NCBI GenBank assembly: GCA_030512295.1
Contig: JAULSR010000004.1
Coordinates: forward strand, 744,001-808,000
Source of the DNA: Bombardia bombarda
Taxonomy: Eukaryota > Ascomycota > Sordariomycetes > Sordariales > Lasiosphaeriaceae
DNA length: 64,000 nucleotides
Direction of reading: 5' to 3'
Below, piece after piece: positions 1-9,288 of the stretch (position 1 is its first letter; each line of letters begins with the position of its first letter). Position numbers and translations under genes: made by a program. Below the pieces are notes generated by a model. It was not told the DNA's origin, searched no databases, and worked only from the letters and a program-made list of their open reading frames with translations.

Positions 1-3000
1 TTCGCGTAGTGGTGCCATGCCCTATCCCTCACCATCCGAGTCCTCCCTTAAAAGTCGCCAGTGCGTTGACGAGCTTAAAGCATCCAGTGGAAGGATGCTT
101 GTAGCGCGGTAGAGTCCGAATTAGGAACCAGTATTGCGTATACAAATAGCAAGTAGAATAGAGATGAAGATGCCAAACAGCTCGCTTTACAACTATTAAC
201 CTGGCGGAGAAGAGAAACAACGGGGCGAGTGGAGATTATACAATAAAGTGTTGAAATAGATGCGGAGGCCAGCCTTGTGGAAAGAAGTGAAAGATAACAG
301 AACAGTAACGAGGACGGCAGGGACGAAGGAAGAAGGCGGCAGAGGGTACGGAACAATACCAGAGCATGGGGGAGATCGACCTGCCGTGCGGGAGCATAAC
401 ATATTCATGCCAGGGATCATGGCAGAGTAAAGAGAATGACGGCGGATGAACTTGCACCGACCTGGGGACCAAGAAGGAGGAGGATGGACGTGACTTCTGC
501 CGGATCCTCCCCTGCTCCCCTTCCCCTCCCCGACAAGAGGAATGCCTAGTCAAGGAAGGGAGAGGCCTCGAGAGCATCAGATCACACATCAAGCACCCCT
601 TGTGTGAGCCACGATGACAGGGGCCCTGTTAGGCGTGCCTGCCGAGTACGCCAGGGCTCATGGCGGCGGCATGCTGGGACGCGTGGGATAAGGCACGGGA
701 ACGGCCAAGGCCACTGGGCATACAGAGAGTCGGGGAAGGCTGCCTATCACCTTGGGGTTGCGGTCTGTGGTAGGCATTGTGAGAAAGCTGGTAAGCGGGG
801 GATGGAGGCGCCTCATCGACGCACGATGAGCCAGGGACATATCCTATGCAGGCAGTGCCATGTAGGAGATCTCCCCCAGAAGAGGAAGCGGGACGCAGGC
901 ACGCTCCCTTAGCTACGTCCTCGATCTGCGGATCGTGTGTTGTAGCAGGCTGCGGCTGTGAGTTGTGAGTTGCGAATCGGTGTCTTGACAGCAACTAGCG
1001 TGGTGGTTGCACGTCTGCATTGACTGGATCTGAGGAAAGGGCAGTTGAAGTCGCACTGGACAGGGGTCTAGGCGTCTCAGCTGTAGGAGAAAGCCGTTTC
1101 AGCTGCTCAGGAAACCAGGGGGGCGGACGAGGGCGCTCGGACGCTCAGACTAGTGTACACGACAACATGTGTACGAAGTAGTAACTCCCGTCCCCATGCC
1201 ATCGCTTCTATCTGACAAGGAAAGATAGGACCGGAACAAGCACGGAAGCCAGGCTGAAAATCCAGATCGAGTTTCGATTTTTGACTCCTGCCAGGCACGT
1301 GCATTTAGCTCGGACTCGACCATCATGAGACTGGAGAGATGGCTTTAGGAAGCCCGATTCAGCAATTAGTACTGAAGTACCTGGGTTGTCTGGTTATATT
1401 GTTGCAGTCTGCTGTCAGTCTCTGCCCCCAAATGCTTGTTGTTCATTCCTGGTCAGACGAAGGACACACGGTGGTGCTGGTGATGATGCTAATGACGACA
1501 AGGACTGTTATCAGTGTGTTGTGTGTCGCGTTGTTGTGCCATTTTCAGTCAGCTAGCACACCGGTGCCTTTCTGGGGGCTAGGACAAGGTTCATGCTATA
1601 ACATTAAGCTAGAGTACGGCATGAAGGAGATGATCAGTCGCGTAGAATTATCAGGACTGTCAATCCCCCAATGTATTTGACAAAGCCTGGGCAGGATCTT
1701 GCCACGTCGTGGCAGGTTGGGACAGGTTGGGACTTTGGTGCTTTGGGGTCGCAAACGGCCTGACAGCTTGTGCCTCAAGGGACATGCTCTCCAGCCTCTG
1801 GTTGAGCCAATGGGTTCGGTCGATCCTCGGCCCCTTGTGTACTCTTGGGCACTCAAGAGCACAACTTCGCTGTTTTTCGGTTTGCAAGATCGACATCCCA
1901 AAGCTAGGACGACCAAAAGAAAGAAGAATCCATGGTCCTCTGGAAGGGCGAGAAGGGGTAGTATCTTGACTTGGGATAATGCGGGGTCAATGCATTCATT
2001 CTTGGGACCCGGCAGGCACTTGCGCACTTGCTTCTAGGACGGACGGCTAGGAAGAGAACAGGAAAGAGAAGCTCAATACTGACAGACCAATGTCCGTGAG
2101 GGAAAAGTCTTTGCCTCAAGACTGAAACAGAGGCTTGATGGCTGGGCGTAGAGAGCCTTGCGGGGTGATTCTGCCTAATTGTTTGAAGGAGCGTAAAATG
2201 TCCCAAGGTAAGTAAGTGTAAGTAGATTAGCAAACACAAGAAAGCGAAAGCTGAATTGATAGAGCCATGCGGGTACCTTAGTAGCTCCTTCCACACCACG
2301 TCGCAGAATAAAGCTACCTCAAGTAAGATGAATAACTTAAAGAAGAAGGGCATCGTAAGTTAGTCAGCAACGGATGCCACTTCCCGGATTCAAAGTCGTG
2401 CCTTCCTTCCTCTGTGCCTCCCCTCTGTCAAACTTAAAGTGATGAGCCTGAACGCCTGTCGACGGCGGGGCCACCTCTAAGCCTCTTTGCTTTTTGGATC
2501 TAGGGTCAAGATGGGCTACTAAATCTACCTTACTTACTTTTGACATGTGCTGCCTAAAAGACAACATTTTCGTGGCATTTTCAGACCATGCTACTAATGA
2601 TGAAACTGTAAAGCGTCTAGACAATCTTTTGATGAATGACATTATGACCTCCACTAGAGTACTCCACGTCCGATTGGGACTTGACACCACCCGCCTTCCT
2701 CATTTCCCATCACAAGGCAACAGTAAGCAATCAATCACTGGTAGAAAGTAGTAATTTCTGATCTAGGTACGGTAGGCAGGTAGGGATATATCTTTTCTGA
2801 GAAGGAGGGTGATCATCATCATCACGCATACGACTGTCTACCTACTTACTTACACCAAGAAAACAAACACAGGGACTCCCATCACATGATATGAACAAAG
2901 GAAAAAAAAGACGCCCCCTTTTTGCTCTTCCCCTTAGTATAACCCCCGCCCTTATTGACATACTATTCTGCGGAATCAACACCAGCACCATCCAAACAGA

Positions 3001-3187
3001 CTGGCCTGCCTCAATGCATATGCAACCGCCAAGCTATGTATGCCCTGCGCACCCCATATAACATAAACACAAACAAAGAGAAAACGCTCCTCCATGACCA
3101 TCAAGCCAAAACAACAGACAAACCCCCTCTCTTTCTACTAGTAATATGGAGACAAGTCTTCCCTTGTATCAATACTCATCCCCTTCT
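1..3187. other. left-edge region, no supported gene
   Basis: Both strands show only short open frames with no recognisable domain, no convincing splice-linked exons and low-quality composition. The part next to 3188 would hold the 3' UTR of the patatin-like gene, which is read leftwards. I see no tRNA, rRNA or transposon ends here. Confidence 0.6.
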
Positions 3188-5857
3188 CTACTTCTCCTCC
3201 GTCTCCGTAACAGCCAACCCCATCGGCGTCGCCAACTTTGGCCCTTCCTCCTCCCCATCAATAAATCCATTCTCACCCTCAATACTCTCCACAATCTCTC
3301 CCCCCTCCTCCTCATCACCATCAATCAACGCACTCTCAATCCCGTTATCACTCCCCGCACCACCAACCCCACCATCCATCATCCCAATAATCTCATCATC
3401 ATACAGCGTACTGCCCCCCTCCACATCCGTCGTCTCGTCCTCCGTCCCCGTAACACTGCTCCCACCCAAATCACCACCCCCACCCCTACCATCACCAGAC
3501 CTCAGCAACAGACTCCTCAAATCATCTTCACTCAATAAGCTCTCAATGCTTCCCCTCCTCTTAGCCGGCCTCGACTCCCGCCTCCCCTGCTCAACCAGCC
3601 TCTCCACCTTCAGCCTGTTCGAAATAAACTTGAGCTTGGGAAACGCGCTCTGCTGGCCCTCGTGGATCATCCTCGCCAGCCTAGGCGCGTCGGGGTCGCT
3701 CAGGATGTACAGGAAATCCGACAGTATGCTCTTAGGCCAGATGGTAACGGTGCCGCCAAACGTCTGCAGCCACAGCTGGCTCCAGTCCTGGCCGAGCGGG
3801 CGCGGGAGCAGCTCGAGCTGGCGCAGCACCCGCAGCCACTTGGTCAGGTCCAGCTTGATGTACTGTTCCGTCGCCGAGCCCAGGTAGCCGCCGCGCCAGC
3901 CGCGGCCCCGGCGGTGCGTCACGGGCTGGCCGACGGACCCGCGCGACGAGAAGAAGAAGAGGTTGATGTGCGGGTTGACCTGACTTACAATCGTAAAGTT
4001 GACGTTAAAGTGCAGGTTCAGCGCTTTGATAGGTATGTCAGTCCGCAGTGACCCGTCCTTCCACTTGTGGCCAAACGAATAAGGTACCAGCTGACCGGTG
4101 CGTGTTTTCATCATGAGCACCACGGGGTTGAGGATACCCGGCACGGCCGCCGATGCAATCACGGCGGACCAGACGACGCAGTCGGGGCTCGTTAGATAGT
4201 TGCAGAGAATGGTGGGCGAGTGCGGGTCGGCGGGCACGCACGACACGTTGAGGATACGTCCGGTGCGCTCGTACGCCTCGCGGAACGTCATGGACCCGCG
4301 CGTCCACCACGAGCACTGCTTGGCCCAGTCAACCGAGTCGAAGCGGGCGCCCGTCCGCCACCAGCGCCGGGCCCAAACCGTGATGGGCTCGCGGCAGGCT
4401 GTGATGCGGCGCGCGAGCGACGGCACCAGTAGCTGCTTCAGCTCTTCATTGGTCCGCGTCGCCACGAGCGCCGCCACCAATGCTCCTCCGCTGGTGCCCG
4501 TGATGATGTCGGGCAGACAGCCCTCGTCCAGCAGGGCCTTGACAATACCAAAGTGGAAGTAGGCAAACGTGGCGCCGCCCGACAGACACAGTGCCGTCCG
4601 TCCGTAGTTTGCACATATCCCCTTGAACATGGCCCTCTTTTCCTCTCTGTCGAGCTGCTTCGTCTTGATCAAGAACTGCGTGCTCCTCTCCACTGTAATT
4701 CCCCATCCATATGTCAGCCATCGGCTCTCGCTCCAATCCCAAGACCGCCTCGGGGGGAATAGACCCAACATACCTTCATCAACAAAATTCTGCACCAAAT
4801 TCTTCGTCCCATAATACGTCTGGCTATACAGCCTCGGATTCTCCACCCCCACAAAGTTATTCTTCACACACGCCTCCAACAGCGCCTTCAAATCCTCCAC
4901 CGCCGGCTTCCTCTTCTCCTCACCCCCATCCCCACCACCATCTCCCTCCCTCTCCCCCGCCTCCGCCCTCTCCCTACACCTCCTCATCTGATCCCACACC
5001 CTCCGCACCGTCCTGCTATCATAATACGCAAACTCATTCTCCTCCTTCCACTTGCCATTCCCAAAGAAATCATCCATCTTCCTCGCCGCCGCCACCCACT
5101 CCTTGTAGCTGCCCGTCGCCCGCATTGCCCGCCGCAGCTTCTCGCGCTGGCCCCGCCACGCCACAAACTGCTCGTAGAGGTAAATGTACGTGCGCGTCGC
5201 CAGGTACGCCAGCGCCAGCCCCGCGATCCACGTGCCCACGATCAGCAGGAACGGCCACTTGAGAAGACTGTAGAGATATCCCTCGCGCGTCTCGTCCTTG
5301 GAGCGCGTGCCCACGAGGGCTTTGAGCGGGGTGTTGCCGCCGCCTGCGTGTCGGCGGCGCTGCTTCGTTGATTCGCCACGGTTCTTCCTCCGCTTGCTGC
5401 CGAGGACCTTTTCGTGCACGGGCGCCCAGTCGTTTTGCGCCGTGATGAAGAGGCCGCTGCTGGAGCGGTTCACTGGCTGGAAGGATGATGATGAGGACGA
5501 CTGGGGACCTGGGGTGCCATCTTCGTCTATGGCGCTGCTGGGGCGCCTGCTGCTGTTGTCGTTGCTGTGGTTAAAGTCGGGGAGACTGCTCATGCTCTGG
5601 CGCAGGGTGGGGCTGCCGAGACGGACGGACGAGGCATCGTCTGGCGACTGGACGGGGTCCGGCGCCGAGAGGGCCTGGATGAACGCCTCGAGGTGCTCGG
5701 GGGACAGGAAGTTTGTGTCGACGTCAGGCAGGCGGGACCAGTCAAAGGCCTCGGGCGGGAAGCCGTAGTTTCTTGCGGGGACTGTGAAGTTGACGGCTGG
5801 CGGCGCCGGCGCCGTCTTGTCGTCCTTCTTCCTTTCTGTGTCTGCTTCTTCCGTCAT
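3188..5857 (-). CDS. patatin-like phospholipase / triacylglycerol lipase (Tgl3/4/5-like family)
   Basis: Predicted lipid acyl hydrolase of the fungal patatin-like (PLPL) family, whose yeast relatives Tgl3/4/5 mobilise triacylglycerol at lipid droplets. The catalytic serine lies in GTSGG (codon at about 4490-4492, residue ~429) and the dyad aspartate in KDGSLRTD (codon 4055-4057, residue ~574). A glycine-rich SGGATFAY segment that would form the oxyanion hole precedes the serine. A hydrophobic segment (about WPFLLIVGTWIAGLALAYLA, near 5200-5260) suggests membrane or droplet anchoring. The C-terminal 150 residues are acidic and serine-rich. One intron, 4693-4773 (81 nt, GTATGT...ACAG), has length divisible by three and no stop. 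Removing it joins NFVDE to VERSTQF, the expected family junction, giving 862 aa. I chose the ATG at 5857 (MTEEADTERKK); an in-frame upstream start at 5968 would add 37 poorly conserved residues. Family assignment is strong; the exact substrate is not known. Confidence 0.92.
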   Translation of the reverse strand: MTEEADTERKKDDKTAPAPPAVNFTVPARNYGFPPEAFDWSRLPDVDTNFLSPEHLEAFIQALSAPDPVQSPDDASSVRLGSPTLRQSMSSLPDFNHSNDNSSRRPSSAIDEDGTPGPQSSSSSSFQPVNRSSSGLFITAQNDWAPVHEKVLGSKRRKNRGESTKQRRRHAGGGNTPLKALVGTRSKDETREGYLYSLLKWPFLLIVGTWIAGLALAYLATRTYIYLYEQFVAWRGQREKLRRAMRATGSYKEWVAAARKMDDFFGNGKWKEENEFAYYDSRTVRRVWDQMRRCRERAEAGEREGDGGGDGGEEKRKPAVEDLKALLEACVKNNFVGVENPRLYSQTYYGTKNLVQNFVDEGMLGLFPPRRSWDWSESRWLTYGWGITVERSTQFLIKTKQLDREEKRAMFKGICANYGRTALCLSGGATFAYFHFGIVKALLDEGCLPDIITGTSGGALVAALVATRTNEELKQLLVPSLARRITACREPITVWARRWWRTGARFDSVDWAKQCSWWTRGSMTFREAYERTGRILNVSCVPADPHSPTILCNYLTSPDCVVWSAVIASAAVPGILNPVVLMMKTRTGQLVPYSFGHKWKDGSLRTDIPIKALNLHFNVNFTIVSQVNPHINLFFFSSRGSVGQPVTHRRGRGWRGGYLGSATEQYIKLDLTKWLRVLRQLELLPRPLGQDWSQLWLQTFGGTVTIWPKSILSDFLYILSDPDAPRLARMIHEGQQSAFPKLKFISNRLKVERLVEQGRRESRPAKRRGSIESLLSEDDLRSLLLRSGDGRGGGGDLGGSSVTGTEDETTDVEGGSTLYDDEIIGMMDGGVGGAGSDNGIESALIDGDEEEGGEIVESIEGENGFIDGEEEGPKLATPMGLAVTETEEK

Positions 5858-7367
5858 GATTCTCTCTTTCTTAATGGGTGTGTACGTATGCGACCTGGCT
5901 GGTGGTATGATGGTAGTCGTGGTGGCGGTAGTAAGTAGGCAGCGTCGTTTCTCGTCGCTGCATGACACCCTTAATGAGGGTATAGTTGTATAGTATGACA
6001 GAGAAAAAAGAGGTCAGAAAATCAAATCAATCGCCTATCGTATTCAAAGGTATCCAGGGGACAACAATTGCTCTGGCACGGCTCTATTCTAAAATGACAG
6101 GACGCATGTTGATCGCATGAGCATAATAAGCATGATGCTAGTGATCCACTCCAAAGGTTAAAGCTATCCTGGTAACTAGGAAGCTCTGGGTTTGGTGCTG
6201 CTTGTGTGGTTGGTGTGGCTAGTCTGGTACGTGATGGGTGACGGGTGATGGATGGGGTGCAGCAGATCGATGCGGTCCTTCCCCGTACGTGGATCCACGA
6301 GTGGAATGACGTCGGTAGGTTGGCAGTTGGAATTTTTGGGCCTACGTAGTCACTAAATTGGGCCAAATGCAGCAGTCGTCGTCGGAGCACGCGCTGCGCT
6401 TTTTGCCGATGTCAAGCCGTGCCGCGGTCCAAGTCGTTCCTTTCACCTCCTTCGTCTTTCGTGCCTACACTACATACTGGAGCATTCGGCAATCATGTTC
6501 ATGGAACCCTCCATTACGGAGATGCCATCGCCCCATACGACAGCGGCTCAGCCCTTCTGGCCCGTTATGCAGGCAAAGGTGGCTCGGTTGCTGAGTGGTA
6601 CTTATTAGGTAGGTGGCAAGTTTAGAAAGACCCTTGGACACTTCTAGAAATTTGGACGAGTCTACGAAGCAGTGCGGGAACAAGGCGGCAGGTTGTCTTT
6701 TGGCTTTTACCTTTGGTGCATGTTGCTTAGCAAGTCCAAATGCATTTACTAGGGTGGCTAATGTGGATTATACACGCGGTAGCCAAGATAAGGATCCCCA
6801 GCACCCAAGATAGTTTTGTTCTGTTTGTCTCAAGGCGAGCAGTATCTCTGAAATACCCAGTTGATACGGAATATTACAGGCGTCTCTTGTGTCCTGGGAA
6901 ACCTTATATGTTTAGGTTAAGGCATCCGAAGCAGCCGAATAATAGGGCGTGCCAAGTGCAACTCCCATTCCCCAACAAAAACAAACGTGGACTGACCATC
7001 GAGAGAACCACGAAAGGTGCAAAATCTCAAGAGGTATAATTGTCGAGTCATATCATATCGTAGTGCAGACTATCTTACCAAACAACACCGCCCCCCAGAT
7101 CCGCGCCACCAGCATTAGCATCAGCAGCAGCGGTCCCAATTTGCAAAAAAAAAAAAAAAAAAAAAAAAAAAACAGCGTCAAAACACACCAGCAAGCAAGC
7201 AGTCTACCTTATACCCGCCCACACACCCCCGGATGGATCTGCATCATCTATGTTCCCCCTTGCTTTGTCCGACAGTCTGCATCTTTGCATCCTTGCCCGA
7301 CTCCGCTTCTTCTTCCCCTCCCCCATATCATATTTCCATCCATCCATCCACCTCTCTCTTTCTCCCT
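5858..7367. other. intergenic region between patatin-like gene and sar1
   Basis: No coding frame with recognisable content. It should contain the promoter and 5' UTR of the patatin-like gene on the left and the 3' UTR of sar1 on the right. A 28-nt adenine run lies at 7145-7172, about 200 nt past the sar1 stop. Confidence 0.6.
7145..7172. repeat. (A)28 homopolymer
   Basis: Uninterrupted run of 28 A on the + strand, which is a T run in the direction of sar1 transcription. There are no flanking target-site duplications or coding remnant, so I read it as a mononucleotide repeat and not a retrotransposed tail. Its exact length is likely to be uncertain in any assembly. Confidence 0.9.
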
Positions 7368-8419
7368 TTAGACGTACTGCGACAACCACCGGATAGCGTC
7401 GCCATATCCCTGCCTCATCACCACCGAGCACATAAACACCTCGATGGGGCGGATTCCCTCAAGCAGCACCTTGCCCTTGCCCGTCGTCTGGTACATGCCC
7501 AGCTGGTGACGGAGGTCGTCCTCCGACACGGCGTCGGGGTGGTCAATCTTGTTGCCGAGGACCACAAAGGGCACCTTGGCGAGCTCCTCCATCGACAGGA
7601 GCGCGTCCAGCTCCGCCTTGGCCTCGGGGAACCGCTCGTGGTCCTTGGCGTCCACGAGGAACACGATGCCGTTGACTTCGGGGAAGTAGTCCTTCCAGAG
7701 ACGTCGGGCTGTTGTCGTAGTAACGTGTACACCACTGATTAGCAAATATTGTAAAATGTAACACGTGATGGAAGCAGGCAGGTGTGTTCTGCCCCTCTAC
7801 AGGAGAGACAGATTGTGTATGCCATCGTAGAGGGAGGGAGAGAAGGGCCCAGCGTTCCCTGATAAGACAGCTAGCTAGCTGGCCGGTCGGCCGGTAAAAG
7901 AGTTATTGCCCACATACCTTGCTGATGACCGCCAAGATCAAAGGTGGTAAACCTCACGTTTCCAATCGCCAGCTCCTCCGAAGCTAGATAAGGATCACTA
8001 CGTCAGTTATTTGTTTCCCTTGTGGACACGTATTCATCAAGGTCGCCGCCGATTGATGGGGATATAGATAAGATAAGAGGGGCCAGGCCACACTGACTCG
8101 GATGGAGTGTAGGCTGAAGAATCGCGACACGGTCATTCTTCAACATGTGTAGCAGTGTCGTCTTTCCGGCATTGTCGAGTCCGAGGAAAAGCAGCTTGGC
8201 GTGCTTGTTGAGCAGGCCGAGCGAGGAGAGGATCTCGGAAACTGTAACGGGCGAAGGCAGCGGTCGGGGGCCCTATGGTCAGCATTTTGTTCTTCTGGTC
8301 TCTTCAATGTCCTCCCCCAGTCTCGCACACACCACCTCCGAAATGAAAGGTGGCGATCTGGGGCGACGGGGATGATGGGATCGAGTGCCAAAATGCTTAC
8401 ACCAATTCCAGAGCCACAT
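7368..8419 (-). CDS. sar1: COPII small GTPase Sar1
   Basis: Sar1 is the Arf-like GTPase that starts COPII coat assembly on the endoplasmic reticulum. Exons (minus strand) are 8401-8419, 8098-8241, 7918-7983 and 7368-7708, with introns of 159, 114 and 209 nt. The total is 570 nt, or 189 aa, the usual fungal Sar1 length. The first exon is only 19 nt and is fixed by the GTAAGC donor: it yields MWLWNWF, the amphipathic N-terminal start expected of Sar1, and joins in frame to SEILSSLGLLNKHAK. G1 is GLDNAGKTT, G3 is DLGGHQQ and G4 is NKID. The tail MRQGYGDAIRWLSQYV is the typical Sar1 end. The lack of an N-terminal glycine myristoylation site separates it from Arf. The long open frame at the 3' end alone (7368-7745) reads back into intron sequence, so its first 12 residues are not real. 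Confidence 0.97.
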
Positions 8420-9288
8420 GGTGAACGAAACAGCAAAGCCCTGGGCTTCTGGCGCGTAGTGATATTTGCTTGGAAAAAAAGACGAGTTTTTGGTGATCAA
8501 GAGGTGTCAAGCGGCAGTCGATGGCTTGCGTAGGCCGGAAGGTTCAAAAGAAGGCTCGATGACCCATGTATGTTGGCAGAGTTGGAGCAACGCACCGGCC
8601 TGGTCCGAAAACTATGGGGGCTGACGCCTGGAATTTCAGGCCACTCTGGCTTGATGCACTGTCTCCGAGCTGTGCTCGTGATTGGCTGTATCCACCAGAG
8701 CCAACTTGGATGTGCCTGCCGTTTGGGAGTTGCAAAGGTAGCAACCACCGAGCCCCCTTTAAGCTAGGAGGGGCACAGCATCAATGGCGGTCAGTAAGTT
8801 TCAACCAAGAAAGTGCAAAATATCTCTGATCAGTTAGGCTTGTCCGTCTAGCAAATTAAGAGTAATGACTGTCAGTGCATCTACGTGATCCAGGCATGCG
8901 CCCTGAGAAGACGCACATTCCCAAGTCCATAGTGTGGAAAGTGTGAGAACACGATGAAACATCGAGCGAGAGAGACTTCAAATTCACCAAGAATAGCTGT
9001 CCAGTTACCTATGTGTAAGAACAACTAGATTTTCTGAAGTTGGTAACTAAAATATATACAAGAAATGAACCTAAATCTTTGTGCAATAAAGATATAAAAA
9101 ATCTGCCCTAATTTTGTGCAGAACAGGAAAACCCATGATTAAAATGACAATAAACTGGGGTATGTTAAGCCATAGTCCTTAAGAGAAAAAAGGCAGGCCA
9201 GGCTCGTTAACTCATGATGATGCCGCCCCTATGCCCAAACTATTCCCGGTATGATGATGCTGATCAGATTGCCGTCCATTGCCCGTGA
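8420..9288. other. intergenic region, presumed sar1 promoter
   Basis: The 0.87 kb upstream of sar1 and downstream of the 9289-11601 gene has no coding frame I can support. The part near 9000-9200 is AT-rich and is probably the 3' UTR side of the neighbouring gene. Confidence 0.6.

Noticed and set aside
604..912. 102-codon + strand frame near the left edge
   Set aside because: No recognisable content, and overlapped by an equally long frame on the other strand.
7145..7172. A28 as the tail of a retrotransposed element
   Set aside because: No target-site duplication and no coding or SINE-like sequence next to it.
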